Below, in pieces: positions 1 to 9,706 of a stretch of DNA of 34,463 nt; the first letter of the stretch is position 1, and each line of letters begins with the position of its first letter. The DNA is from Sphingomonadaceae bacterium. Lineage in GTDB: Bacteria > Pseudomonadota > Alphaproteobacteria > Sphingomonadales > Sphingomonadaceae. Under the pieces are notes generated by a model, which saw only the letters and a list, made by a program, of their open reading frames with translations, did no database searches and had not been told where the DNA came from. The DNA lies in contig CANGJB010000031.1 in NCBI GenBank assembly GCA_947453945.1, forward strand, positions 1-34,463. The letters are read 5' to 3'. A program made the position numbers and the translations under genes.

Positions 1-1185
<1,185 letters not shown>

Positions 1186-1247
1186 GCCATGCAGGCTATG
1201 CGCAGCCGCACCGAGCGGCAAGCGCAATCGCTGCAAATCACATCCAA

Positions 1248-1874
1248 TCAGGTAGCAAAATAGGCCCCGCCCTTGGCGCGCGCCGCCTGCCACGCCGGGC
1301 GGGCGTGGATGGCCGCAACGAAGGCGGCGAGCTTGGGAAACACTTCCCCCATGCCCTGCATGACAGCGACTTCGGCCGGAAAGCTCAGCATCACATCCGC
1401 GCCGGTCCAGTCATCCCCGATGAAATGGCCTGAGGGCCGCAGGATCTGTTCGAGATAGCCGAAATGCGCCGCAAGCTGCTCATCGATCCGCGGGCGCAGC
1501 GGCGCACCTGCCTCGCCCAGCCGCGAGACATAGAGATTGAGCAGGATCGGGGTCATCGCCGAACCTTCGGCAAAATGCATCAATTCACTATGGCGCAGCG
1601 CCTCGTCGGTGCCGGGCGCGGGCAGCCACTTTCCACCGCCATGGGTCTCGCACAAGTATTGCACGATCGCGCCCGATTCCTCGATCACCCGGCCGTCCAC
1701 CTCAAGCAGCGGCGACTTGCCGAGCGGATGGATCGCCTTGAGCTCAGGCGGTGCGAGATTGGTCTCTGCATCGCGCAAATGGATCTTCAACTCATAGGGA
1801 ACGCCCAGTTCCTCGAGCAGCCAGAGGATGCGCTGCGAACGGCTGTTGTTGAGGTGGTGGAGAATGATCGACAT
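1248..1874 (-). CDS. Glutathione S-transferase family protein
   Basis: The 208-residue protein has the two-domain GST layout. The N-terminal thioredoxin-like domain contains SRSQRILWLLEEL (Ser11 is the probable catalytic serine, as in bacterial theta/beta-like GSTs), the cis-proline segment HPLGKSPLL (Pro55) and the glutathione gamma-glutamyl-binding pair ESGAIVQYL (Glu66-Ser67). An all-helical C-terminal domain follows. These enzymes conjugate glutathione to electrophiles or act as glutathione-dependent reductases or peroxidases; the substrate is not deducible. An AGAGGGA ribosome-binding site precedes the ATG at 1874. The methyltransferase gene follows on the same strand. Confidence 0.9.
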   Translation of the reverse strand: MSIILHHLNNSRSQRILWLLEELGVPYELKIHLRDAETNLAPPELKAIHPLGKSPLLEVDGRVIEESGAIVQYLCETHGGGKWLPAPGTDEALRHSELMHFAEGSAMTPILLNLYVSRLGEAGAPLRPRIDEQLAAHFGYLEQILRPSGHFIGDDWTGADVMLSFPAEVAVMQGMGEVFPKLAAFVAAIHARPAWQAARAKGGAYFAT

Positions 1875-1902
1875 CGGGCATCCCTCTTTTGGTGTTTGAA
1901 AG

Positions 1903-1931
1903 AGGCTAGGACCTTTCGCGCGCCCGTGGAA
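1903..1931 (-). promoter_or_regulatory. Putative sigma-70-type promoter of the GST gene
   Basis: On the minus strand TTCCAC (1926-1931) is separated by exactly 17 bases from TAGCCT (1903-1908). The predicted start of transcription is about 20 bases upstream of the GST ATG. The -10 belongs to the TAGCC-type series seen before several genes in this window. The call rests on spacing and similarity only. Confidence 0.35.
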
Positions 1932-2044
1932 GCACTCTTGACCGCATTGCGGCCCCGGACAGGTCGGTCGGTGCCGGGGGCAGCCCTATGGCGCGAGCGC
2001 CAGACAAAGGCCGGCGCGTGCCGGAAGTGGAAGGCCCTCACATC

Positions 2045-2085
2045 AAAACGAAAAACCGGCGCGTTCCGTCCGTGGAACGCGCCGG
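2045..2085 (-). terminator. Rho-independent terminator of recA
   Basis: A perfect 12-base inverted repeat (arms 2056-2067 and 2074-2085, loop of 6) is followed on the minus strand by TTTTTCGTTTT. It lies about 50 bases beyond the recA stop codon, so it should end the recA message before the GST gene. On the plus strand only CCTTT follows the stem, which makes the minus orientation the functional one. Confidence 0.85.
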
Positions 2086-2134
2086 CCTTTGGACTGGCAG
2101 CGGGGTGCGGGGGATGCGCCCGCCGCCTGAAGGA

Positions 2135-3205
2135 TCAGATGTCGTCGTCCGCGTCCGGACCCACCATCAGCCCTTCGGCGACCTTGTCGATCTGGCCGCG
2201 GATCGCAGCTTCCAACCGGTCGCAAAGTTCGCGATTTTCGCGCAAATACGTCTTGGCGTTTTCACGGCCCTGCCCGATCCGGATCGAATCGTAGCTAAAC
2301 CAAGCGCCGGACTTCTCGACAATGCCGGCCTTGACGCCGAGATCGAGGATCTCGCCAATCTTGGAGATGCCCTCGCCATACATGATGTCGAACTCGACCT
2401 GCTTGAACGGCGGCGCGACCTTGTTCTTGACCACCTTTACGCGGGTGGCGTTGCCCACGATATCGTCGCGGTCCTTGATCTGGCCGGTGCGGCGGATATC
2501 GAGGCGGACCGAGGCATAGAATTTGAGTGCGTTGCCGCCCGTCGTCGTCTCCGGGTTGCCGTACATCACGCCGATCTTCATGCGCAGCTGGTTGATGAAA
2601 ATCACCATGCAGCGCGAACGGCTGATCGAGCCGGTCAACTTGCGCAAGCTTTGCGACATGAGGCGCGCTTGGAGGCCGACGTGGCTGTCGCCCATCTCGC
2701 CCTCGATTTCGGCACGGGGGACGAGCGCGGCGACCGAATCGACCACCAGCACGTCGATTGCATTGGAGCGCACCAACGTATCGACGATCTCCAGCGCCTG
2801 CTCGCCCGTATCGGGCTGCGAGACGATGAGCTCATTGATGTTGACGCCCAGCTTCTTGGCGTAGACCGGGTCCAGCGCGTGTTCGGCATCGACGAAAGCC
2901 GCAGTGCCGCCGCCCTTCTGCGCTTCGGCGATCACGTGGAGCGCGAGTGTCGTTTTCCCTGAGCTTTCCGGTCCGTAGATCTCGATCACGCGGCCGCGCG
3001 GCAGGCCACCCACGCCGAGCGCGATATCAAGCCCGAGCGAGCCGGTGGAAATCGACTCGACCTGCATCGTCTCCTTCGAGCCCAGCCGCATGGCCGAACC
3101 TTTGCCGAACGCCTTGTCGATCTGTGCGAGCGCTGCTTCGAGCGCCTTCTGACGATCCATGTCCTTGTCTTTGCCTTCCTGGATAAGCTTCAATTGTGCC
3201 GCCAT
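2135..3205 (-). CDS. recA: Recombinase RecA
   Basis: The 356-residue protein is a full-length RecA, the DNA-dependent ATPase that forms the presynaptic filament for homologous recombination and triggers LexA self-cleavage in the SOS response. Walker A is GPESSGKT (residues 78-85). The MAW-type segment [10 protein letters not shown], Walker B (LVVDSVAAL) and the DNA-binding loop 2 region around the [20 protein letters not shown] segment are intact. The acidic tail ends DADDDI. The first 15 residues ([15 protein letters not shown]) extend beyond the E. coli start, an arrangement I recall from sphingomonads. A GGGG stretch about 10 bases before the ATG may serve for ribosome binding. Regulation is by the SOS box upstream, and transcription ends at the hairpin at 2045-2085. 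Confidence 0.98.
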   Translation of the reverse strand: MAAQLKLIQEGKDKDMDRQKALEAALAQIDKAFGKGSAMRLGSKETMQVESISTGSLGLDIALGVGGLPRGRVIEIYGPESSGKTTLALHVIAEAQKGGGTAAFVDAEHALDPVYAKKLGVNINELIVSQPDTGEQALEIVDTLVRSNAIDVLVVDSVAALVPRAEIEGEMGDSHVGLQARLMSQSLRKLTGSISRSRCMVIFINQLRMKIGVMYGNPETTTGGNALKFYASVRLDIRRTGQIKDRDDIVGNATRVKVVKNKVAPPFKQVEFDIMYGEGISKIGEILDLGVKAGIVEKSGAWFSYDSIRIGQGRENAKTYLRENRELCDRLEAAIRGQIDKVAEGLMVGPDADDDI

Positions 3206-3255
3206 GGCTTGCTACCCCTTGCTAAAGATGGCTGACCTGAACCGTCAACACCCAC

Positions 3256-3284
3256 CTTGTACCCAATATGTTCTTTTGGAACAA
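3256..3284 (-). promoter_or_regulatory. Putative recA promoter overlapped by the SOS box
   Basis: On the minus strand TTGTTC (3279-3284) and TACAAG (3256-3261) are 17 bases apart, giving a plausible -35/-10 pair with a leader of about 45 bases before the recA ATG. The -35 falls inside the LexA-type site, which would let the repressor block polymerase directly. Confidence 0.45.
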
Positions 3285-3293
3285 GAGGTGAAC
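3279..3293 (-). promoter_or_regulatory. SOS box (GTTC-N7-GTTC), LexA operator of recA
   Basis: Plus-strand bases 3279-3293 read GAAC, seven bases, GAAC; on the recA strand this is GTTC-N7-GTTC, the direct-repeat SOS box established for alphaproteobacterial LexA. It sits 74 bases upstream of the recA ATG. A further GTTC at 3270-3273 faces the first half-site. The lexA gene itself is not in the window. Confidence 0.85.
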
Positions 3294-3481
3294 GCTATTC
3301 CTGACCATATTGGCAAAAAAATCGATCAACTAACTGATGTATAGTCTTTATTTATTCCCGATGAAATGATGGTTCGGCCGGGAGCGCGCCTGCATGCAGC
3401 CGCAAGCCCACAGAACTTTTTTTCAGGCCTCGAATCTGCCGCACGCCGCCCCGTCGTGGCCCGGCACCCCGGATCCGGCGA

Positions 3482-3510
3482 TTGACAGGCTCCCGCACGC
3501 TTCCTAGCCT
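3482..3510 (+). promoter_or_regulatory. Putative sigma-70-type promoter of the MBL-fold gene
   Basis: A consensus TTGACA (3482-3487), a 17-base spacer and TAGCCT (3505-3510) lie before the gene at 3544, giving a leader of about 27 bases. Apart from this and the recA control sites, I see nothing else in the 338-base gap between recA and this gene. Confidence 0.55.
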
Positions 3511-3543
3511 TGCTGCAGCGCACAACGGACCGAGAGTATTCCC

Positions 3544-4536
3544 ATGAAGCCCCTTCTTGCCCCGGTTCTTGTTCTCGCAGCCCTTGCATCGCCTGCCGCC
3601 GCGCAATCCCCAGACCGTGCCGTGCGCGCGATGCCGATCAACGATCATCTCACCGCCTTCTACCAGGGCCGGCCGGATGAGGCATCGGTGCCGCCCGGCC
3701 CGCGCCACTGGCCCGATCTGGGCGCAATCTTCGTCGGCGTCGCCACGTATGCCATCCATGATGGCGACACCGCCTTGGTCTACGATACGTTCACCGATAC
3801 CGCTTCTGCCCAGTGGGTGCGCGATTGGCTGGCCAAGGCGGGCGTGCGGCGCTTCATCCTCGTCACCAGCCACTGGCACCTCGATCACATCGGCGGCAAC
3901 GCGGTCTATGCCGATAGCATGCGCTTTGCGACCGAGGCCACGCGGCAGAAACTGGAGGGCAAGCGCGCGGCGATCGAATCCGGCACCGAGGAAGGGCCGC
4001 CCGAAATTCGTCCGCTTGTCACGCCCAACATAGGCCTCGCGCCCGGAAGCCCGGTCACCCTGATGATCGGCAAGGTCCGCGCGGTGCTCCATCCCGTTGC
4101 GATCCATTCCGCCGATGGCCTCGTCATCGATCTGCCGGATGACAAGCTGCTGCTGGCGGGCGACACCCTGGAAGACACTGCGACCTTCGTCGCCGAACCG
4201 GATTCCATCCCGCACCAATACAAGGCGCTGGGCGACATGCGTGGCTGGGGCTTCACGAAGATCCTGCCCAACCACGGCAATCCGGCGGTGATCGCGGCGG
4301 GCGGCTATGGTCTCGGCCTGATCGATGCAACCCGCGCCTATGTCCGCGCGCTGGTGGAGCATTCGCATGATGCCGATTTCCAGAAGCAACCGCTGGCAAG
4401 CTTTGTCGGAGATGCGGTGAAGCGCGGTGATGTCAGCCTATGGTGGCCCTACCGCGATGCCCATGCCAACAATCTCGCGGTGGTGGCGAAAGCGTGGAAG
4501 GACCAGCCTATCCCAGCCTTCGATCCGGCACCGTAA
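3544..4536 (+). CDS. Secreted metallo-beta-lactamase-fold hydrolase
   Basis: The 330-residue protein opens with a Sec signal peptide (hydrophobic core LLAPVLVLAALA, probable cleavage after AAA-QS near residue 20), so it should act in the periplasm or outside. The metal-binding HxHxDH motif is SHWHLDHIGGN (His110, His112, Asp114, His115). Further ligands are probably His188 (VAIHSADG), Asp207 (LLAGDTLED) and His244 (LPNHGNP). The set therefore looks complete for a dinuclear zinc hydrolase. The family includes beta-lactamases, lactonases and thioesterases; the exact substrate is not deducible, and calling it a resistance enzyme would be unjustified. It stands alone on the plus strand, with its stop 6 bases from the cckA stop, and has its own promoter. 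Confidence 0.85.
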   Translation: MKPLLAPVLVLAALASPAAAQSPDRAVRAMPINDHLTAFYQGRPDEASVPPGPRHWPDLGAIFVGVATYAIHDGDTALVYDTFTDTASAQWVRDWLAKAGVRRFILVTSHWHLDHIGGNAVYADSMRFATEATRQKLEGKRAAIESGTEEGPPEIRPLVTPNIGLAPGSPVTLMIGKVRAVLHPVAIHSADGLVIDLPDDKLLLAGDTLEDTATFVAEPDSIPHQYKALGDMRGWGFTKILPNHGNPAVIAAGGYGLGLIDATRAYVRALVEHSHDADFQKQPLASFVGDAVKRGDVSLWWPYRDAHANNLAVVAKAWKDQPIPAFDPAP

Positions 4537-4542
4537 GGCCCC

Positions 4543-7026
4543 TCACCGCGCCTTCAGCACATCCACCACCGCCGTGCAGATCTGCGCGACGCTGAAGGGC
4601 TTTGCGAGGAAATACATGTTGGGAATGTCGATCTCGCGGCGCAGCTGCTCCTCGGCATAGCCCGACATGAACAGCACCGGCAGCTCGGGCCGCAGATTGC
4701 GGATCTCGCGCGCCATGGCCGGTCCGTCCATGCTCGGCATGACGACGTCCGAGAGGACCAGGTCGAATTCCTCGCCCGCACCGATTGCGCGGCCCAGCGC
4801 TTCCAGCCCGTCCTCGCCGTCGCTTGCGGTTGTCACCTCATAGCCCTGGCGCACCAGCGCCCGCTCGGCCACTGCGCGCACGGTGTCCTCGTCTTCCACC
4901 AGCAGCACGCGCCCGCCGCCCGACCACTGCTTGCGCTTCGCGGGCAACTTGGCCGCCGTGGCTGCAGCTGCGGCTTCGGCGACATCTGCGGCATCGGGCA
5001 CATGGACTGGAAAATAGATCGAAAAACGGGTGCCCTTGCCCACTTCGCTCTCGGCAAAGATGAACCCGCCCGACTGCTTGACGATGCCGTAGACCGTCGA
5101 AAGGCCAAGGCCGGTGCCTTTGCCCTTTTCCTTGGTGGTGAAGAACGGCTCGAAGATCTTGCCGATCTGCCCCGGAGCGATGCCATGGCCGGTATCCTCC
5201 ACGATCAGCGCGGTATAATCGCCGATCGGCAGAATCTCGCTCTTCATCGCGCGCACGTCGGCGGCCGTGATCCGGCGCGTCTTGAGCCGCAACACACCCC
5301 CGCCCTTGGTCGCGGAAATGCCTGACGAGCCGCCGTTCCCGGTCATCGCGTCGCGCGCGTTCACCGCAAGGTTGAGCAGGACCTGCTCCAGCTGCACCGG
5401 ATCGGCGCGGACAAGGCCGAGGCCCCGGTCATGCGTCACCTCAAGCAGGATCTTTTCGCCCAGCAGCCGCTTGAGCAGGGTCGAGATTTCCGCGACAACA
5501 TCGGGCAGTTGCAGCACTTCGGGCCGCAGCGTCTGCTGGCGCGAGAAGGCAAGCAGCTGCCGCGTCAGGCTGGCCGCGCGGTTGGAATTGGCGCGGATCT
5601 GCTGGATATCGTCATAGTCGCTATCGCCCGGCGTGTGGCGCATAAGCATGAGATCGCAGTAACCGATGATCGCGGTGAGCACATTGTTGAAGTCGTGCGC
5701 CACGCCGCCCGCCAGCTGGCCCACAGCCTGCATCTTGGTCGCCTGCGCGATCTCGCGCTTGAGGCGGGTTTCCTCGGACGAATCCTTGAGACTCAGGATC
5801 ACCGCGCCCTCGCCCAGCCCGCGCACGCCGGCAAGGCTGAGCGAGACGGGGTCTTCCGGCGCGCTGCGCAGCCGCACCGCCACATCGCCTGCACCGCCGG
5901 CTCCTTGGGCAAAACGGCGCACGGCATCGGCAAGCGCGCCCTTGTCTTCGCGGATCACGAGGTCGGATGGATAAGGCGGCGGGCCGCTTTCATCGTGCCC
6001 AGCCGCGCGCAGGAAGGCCTTGTTGGCAAAAAGGAACCGCCCGTCGCGGTCGGTCATCGCAAGGCCAAGCGGCAGGCGCGAGAGCAGCGCTTCTATCTGC
6101 GGCAGGCCGGTGCGGGTGTCGCCCACGCCGCCCTGGTTATCGATAAGAAGAAACAGCGAAGCGGTCTGCGCCGGGTCGGCGGCAGCCTCGCCCGCCGCCA
6201 CGGCTTCGGGATCGGCAATCGGCACGTGCAGCATGCGAACCGCCGCGCCGCGATTGCCTTCGCGCGCATAGAAGATGCGCTCTTGCTCGTCCGCGTTGAA
6301 GTAATTGACAAAATCGGTGCCGACGACGTCACTTGCGGCATCACCCGCAGCGCGCGCGGCAAACTGCGCGTTGGCAGCATGGATGCGCCCGTCCGGTGCT
6401 ACGGCAGCGATCTGGATCCCCTCGCGTCCCAGCGCCTCGCCAACCTTGCCGCGCACATGGCCGATCACTTCGTCCAGCGGATCGCGCCGCACCACAGGTG
6501 CAAAGCGCCAAATCAGGAAGTCCTGCCCGCGTCCCGCGCGGTCGATCTCAAGCCGCCATTCGCGTCCGCCTGCCATGATCGGCTCGAGCGCGGCCTGCCC
6601 ATCGCGCCAGGCGGCACGCGCCGCCGTCTCCAGTGCTTCGTTCTGCACACCCTCAAGCCCCAGCCGCGGCGGTGCAGTGCCGATGCCGAAGCATTCGGCA
6701 AAGCGCGCGTTGGCGCAGGTCAGCCGCCCGGCGCGGTCGATGATCGCGGTGGCTTCATCGCCCCGGTCGATCGCGGCGTGCGTAACGGACCAGTCCGGCG
6801 GGGCAACTTCGCTGACGTCTGCCGGTTCGCGCCGGCGCGCGGCCAAACCCACGACAAGGGCGAGGCAGCCCACGCCCATGCCATAGGCCAGCGCCGTTAT
6901 CGGCTGGCCCGAAGCAAACCATAGCACCAGCGCGCTTGCCACTACCGCGGCGGCCACTGCCAGCCGCTCACGCCAGCGCGATTCGCTGGCTGCGTCAGTC
7001 GTTTCGGTTAGCGTGACGACGCTCAT
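4543..7026 (-). CDS. cckA: Hybrid sensor histidine kinase, CckA type
   Basis: The 827-residue protein has two N-terminal membrane helices (about residues 22-40 and 44-63), a sensory region to about residue 415 that holds PAS-like segments (around 90-165, 195-290 and 305-415), a HisKA domain with the phosphoacceptor in GGVAHDFNN (His444), an HATPase domain (N-box Asn556, the DTGHG segment, GTGLGLSTVYGIV) and a C-terminal receiver domain with Asp760 in LVLSDVVMPSMDG. The HDFNN box and this order are characteristic of CckA, which phosphorylates CtrA and CpdR through ChpT in the alphaproteobacterial cell cycle. It is longer than the Caulobacter protein (about 690 residues), mainly in the sensory part. 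It lies 75 bases downstream of smpB on the same strand and may share its transcript. Confidence 0.92.
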   Translation of the reverse strand: MSVVTLTETTDAASESRWRERLAVAAAVVASALVLWFASGQPITALAYGMGVGCLALVVGLAARRREPADVSEVAPPDWSVTHAAIDRGDEATAIIDRAGRLTCANARFAECFGIGTAPPRLGLEGVQNEALETAARAAWRDGQAALEPIMAGGREWRLEIDRAGRGQDFLIWRFAPVVRRDPLDEVIGHVRGKVGEALGREGIQIAAVAPDGRIHAANAQFAARAAGDAASDVVGTDFVNYFNADEQERIFYAREGNRGAAVRMLHVPIADPEAVAAGEAAADPAQTASLFLLIDNQGGVGDTRTGLPQIEALLSRLPLGLAMTDRDGRFLFANKAFLRAAGHDESGPPPYPSDLVIREDKGALADAVRRFAQGAGGAGDVAVRLRSAPEDPVSLSLAGVRGLGEGAVILSLKDSSEETRLKREIAQATKMQAVGQLAGGVAHDFNNVLTAIIGYCDLMLMRHTPGDSDYDDIQQIRANSNRAASLTRQLLAFSRQQTLRPEVLQLPDVVAEISTLLKRLLGEKILLEVTHDRGLGLVRADPVQLEQVLLNLAVNARDAMTGNGGSSGISATKGGGVLRLKTRRITAADVRAMKSEILPIGDYTALIVEDTGHGIAPGQIGKIFEPFFTTKEKGKGTGLGLSTVYGIVKQSGGFIFAESEVGKGTRFSIYFPVHVPDAADVAEAAAAATAAKLPAKRKQWSGGGRVLLVEDEDTVRAVAERALVRQGYEVTTASDGEDGLEALGRAIGAGEEFDLVLSDVVMPSMDGPAMAREIRNLRPELPVLFMSGYAEEQLRREIDIPNMYFLAKPFSVAQICTAVVDVLKAR

Positions 7027-7101
7027 GGCTGGCGGATCACGCGCTGGGCCGTGCCCGCCCGCTTAGTCTGCAATCCAGGCGCTTGAGGCGCTTCTTTACG
7101 C

Positions 7102-7596
7102 TCAGCCATGGTCGCGCATGATTCTGGCCTTGTCACGCTGCCAGTCGCGATCCTTGATCGTCGCGCGCTTGTCGGCGTTGTTCTTGCCCTTGGCGAGCGC
7201 GAGTTCGACCTTGGCGCGGCCCCGACCGTTGAAATAAACCGAAAGCGGCACCAGCGTCATGCCCTTGCGCTCCACCGCGCCGGTAAAGCGGGCGATCTCG
7301 CGTTCTTTCAGCAGCAGCTTGCGTGGGCGCTTGGGCTCGTGGTTATAGCGGTTGCCGTGGCTGAATTCGGGCACGTTGGAATTGACCAGCCAGACCTGAC
7401 CGTCCTTCACTTCAGCATAGCTCTCCGCGATCGAGCCTTCGCCGAAGCGCAGCGACTTCACCTCGGTGCCGGTCAGCGCGATGCCCGCCTCGTAGACGTC
7501 CTCGATGAAGTACTCGAAGCGCGCGCGGCGGTTTTCGGCAACGATCTTCTTCTTGTCGAAGGCGGGCGGGGTGGGACGGACCATGGTCATGGCCAT
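7102..7596 (-). CDS. smpB: SsrA-binding protein SmpB
   Basis: The protein has about 164 residues from the ATG at 7596. Three closely spaced ATGs (7596, 7590, 7584) are possible starts, and the family length of about 160 fits all of them. Diagnostic segments are [20 protein letters not shown], the [15 protein letters not shown] block and the basic C-terminal tail ([18 protein letters not shown]) that enters the empty mRNA channel of a stalled ribosome. SmpB brings tmRNA and its alanine to stalled ribosomes for trans-translation. The gene is divergent from the patatin-like gene and is followed by cckA. The longer reading starting at 7905 overlaps the divergent gene and is rejected. Confidence 0.96.
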   Translation of the reverse strand: MAMTMVRPTPPAFDKKKIVAENRRARFEYFIEDVYEAGIALTGTEVKSLRFGEGSIAESYAEVKDGQVWLVNSNVPEFSHGNRYNHEPKRPRKLLLKEREIARFTGAVERKGMTLVPLSVYFNGRGRAKVELALAKGKNNADKRATIKDRDWQRDKARIMRDHG

Positions 7597-7748
7597 GTAG
7601 GCCCGCGCCACAGGAAAGAAAAGGGAGCGTGCGCCGATCAGCCCCGGGCAATAGACACTTGCCAAGCGCTCGCTGCGGTGCACAAAAGACCGCGGGGCAG
7701 GAAAGACGCAACACGCGCGCAATCTTGGCGCGAGAAGGATGACGCGGC

Positions 7749-8876
7749 ATGGCCGGCAAACAGACCCCTTCCACCCCTGCATCCAAAAACGAAGCCGCTG
7801 TGCTCGTGCTCCAGGGCGGCGGCGCACTCGGCGCCTATCAGGCCGGCGTGTTCGAGGCGCTGGCGGCCACAAACCATGAACCCGAATGGGTGGCTGGCAT
7901 TTCAATCGGCGCGGTCAATGCAGCGCTCATCGCGGGCAATCCGCCTGAACGCCGGCTCGAAGCCCTGCGCACGTTCTGGGAGCGCGCTTCCTCCCGCGTC
8001 CCCTTCCCCGCGCCATTTGCCGATGGCTGGGGCCGGCGGATCTTCAACGAAGCCGCCGCCGGGATCGTGGCGCTGGCCGGCATTCCCGGCTTCTTCACGC
8101 CCCGGCTTACGCCCCCCTGGCTCGCGCTGCCGGGCTCGCCCGAAGCTACAAGCCTTTATGACACCGCCCCGCTGCGCGAGACTTTGCTCGAACTCGTCGA
8201 CTTCGACCTGCTCAACAATGGCCCCATGCGCTTCAGCGTCGGCGCGGTGAACGTGCTCTCGGGCAACTTCACTTATTTCGACAATCGCGAACGCCTGATC
8301 GGGCCGGAACACGTGATGGCCAGCGGCGCGCTCCCGCCGGGCTTTCCCGCCGTGATAATCGATGGTGAGCCCTACTGGGATGGCGGCATCGTCTCCAACA
8401 CCCCGCTTCAATATGTGCTGGACGAACGGGAGGGCGATGCGCCGATGCTGGTGTTTCAGGTCGATCTGTTCAGCGCGCGCGGGATGATGCCGCGCACTCT
8501 GGCCGAGGCGACACAGCGCGAAAAGGACATCCGCTTTTCCAGCCGCACCCGGCTGGGCACGGATCAGCAGGTGCGGATCGAGGCGATGGCCGCTGCCGCC
8601 ACGCGCCTCGCCGCGCGCCTGCCCGAGAGCCTGAAGGACGACCCGAACCTCGCCGCCCTGCTGGGAAAGGCTGTCGATTATCCCGTCACGGTCATGCACC
8701 TCATCAACCGGGGCGAAGACTACGAATCGCAAGGCAAGGACTACGAATTCTCGCGCGCGACCATCAATGACCATTGGGCCAGCGGCCGCCGCGATGTTGA
8801 ACGCTCCTTCGCCAGCCCGCGCTGGAAGCAGCGGACCCTACCCGATTGCGGGATCGTAACCCTCGATCTCGCCTGA
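7749..8876 (+). CDS. Patatin-like phospholipase with DUF3734-type C-terminus
   Basis: The 375-residue protein carries the patatin hallmarks: the oxyanion-hole stretch [12 protein letters not shown] (residues about 22-33), the nucleophile elbow GISIG with Ser52, and the catalytic Asp211 in [11 protein letters not shown]. The Ser-Asp dyad indicates a lipid acyl hydrolase. The C-terminal third (from about residue 235, with [14 protein letters not shown] and [16 protein letters not shown]) resembles the DUF3734 extension found in bacterial patatins. No signal peptide is seen, so a cytoplasmic role is expected. A GAGAAGGA ribosome-binding site lies about 10 bases before the ATG. It is followed after 24 bases by 3-hydroxybutyrate dehydrogenase, which suggests an operon and perhaps a link with polyhydroxybutyrate or lipid turnover. 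That link is inference. Confidence 0.88.
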   Translation: MAGKQTPSTPASKNEAAVLVLQGGGALGAYQAGVFEALAATNHEPEWVAGISIGAVNAALIAGNPPERRLEALRTFWERASSRVPFPAPFADGWGRRIFNEAAAGIVALAGIPGFFTPRLTPPWLALPGSPEATSLYDTAPLRETLLELVDFDLLNNGPMRFSVGAVNVLSGNFTYFDNRERLIGPEHVMASGALPPGFPAVIIDGEPYWDGGIVSNTPLQYVLDEREGDAPMLVFQVDLFSARGMMPRTLAEATQREKDIRFSSRTRLGTDQQVRIEAMAAAATRLAARLPESLKDDPNLAALLGKAVDYPVTVMHLINRGEDYESQGKDYEFSRATINDHWASGRRDVERSFASPRWKQRTLPDCGIVTLDLA

Positions 8877-8900
8877 TCCCATCCCTACGGAGCCTTTCCC

Positions 8901-9683
8901 ATGAACCTTGAAAACAAGATCGCCATCGTCACCGGTGCCGCCAGCGGCATCGGGCTTGCCATTGCGCACCGCTACGCCAAGGCCGGTGCCAAGGTCGCCA
9001 TCGCCGATCTGAAGCTGGAAGCCGCGCAGGCCGCAGCCGATGCGATCAACGCCGAACATGCGGGCTCCGCCATGGCCGTGGCGATGGACGTGACCGACGA
9101 GAGCCAAGTGAACGCCGGCGTCGCCGCCGTGGTCGCGGCGTGGGGCTCGGTCGATGTGCTCGTCTCCAACGCGGGCATCCAGATCGTCAACCCCATCGAA
9201 TCCTTCGCCTTCGCCGATTGGAAAAAGATGCTCGCCATCCACCTCGACGGCGCGTTCCTCACCAGCAAGGCGGTGATCCCGCATATGTACAAACAGGGCT
9301 CGGGCGCGATCCTGTTCATGGGCTCGGTCCATTCGAAGGAAGCGAGCCCGCTCAAGAGCGCTTACGTCACCGCCAAGCACGGCCTGCTCGGCCTGTGCCG
9401 CACGATCGCCAAGGAAGGCGGCCCCAAGGGCGTGCGCACCAACGTGATCTGCCCCGGCTTCGTGCGCACGCCGCTGGTGGACAAGCAGATCCCCGAACAG
9501 GCCAAGGAACTGGGCATCAGCGAGGACGAAGTCGTCAAGAAAGTCATGCTCGGCCAGACGGTCGACGGCGAATTCACCACCGTGGACGACATCGCCGAAC
9601 TCGCGCTGTTCTTCGCGGCGTTCCCAAGCAACGCGCTGACCGGCCAGTCACTGGTGGCGAGCCATGGGTGGTCGATGAGTTAG
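8901..9683 (+). CDS. bdhA: D-3-hydroxybutyrate dehydrogenase (SDR family)
   Basis: The 260-residue short-chain dehydrogenase has the NAD-binding TGAASGIG (residues 11-18), NAG at 90-92, and a catalytic Ser142, Tyr155, Lys159 set (YVTAK). Residues known to bind the hydroxybutyrate carboxylate and methyl groups in the Pseudomonas fragi enzyme are present at the same numbers: Gln94, His144, Lys152 and Trp257. The assignment is therefore more specific than a generic SDR. It interconverts (R)-3-hydroxybutyrate and acetoacetate, the step after polyhydroxybutyrate depolymerisation. A GGAG ribosome-binding site precedes the ATG. It lies directly behind the patatin-like gene and is convergent with rlmJ (23-base gap). 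Confidence 0.93.
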   Translation: MNLENKIAIVTGAASGIGLAIAHRYAKAGAKVAIADLKLEAAQAAADAINAEHAGSAMAVAMDVTDESQVNAGVAAVVAAWGSVDVLVSNAGIQIVNPIESFAFADWKKMLAIHLDGAFLTSKAVIPHMYKQGSGAILFMGSVHSKEASPLKSAYVTAKHGLLGLCRTIAKEGGPKGVRTNVICPGFVRTPLVDKQIPEQAKELGISEDEVVKKVMLGQTVDGEFTTVDDIAELALFFAAFPSNALTGQSLVASHGWSMS

Positions 9684-9706
9684 GCAATGGGGCAAAGAGG
9701 GTTGCC

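Noticed and set aside
5431..6924. Plus-strand open frame of 497 codons opposite cckA
   Set aside because: The protein text is Arg/Ala-rich without motifs and lies wholly antisense to a clear kinase gene; it is a shadow caused by high GC.
7597..7905. Longer N-terminus for SmpB
   Set aside because: The added residues are not SmpB-like and overlap the divergent patatin gene.
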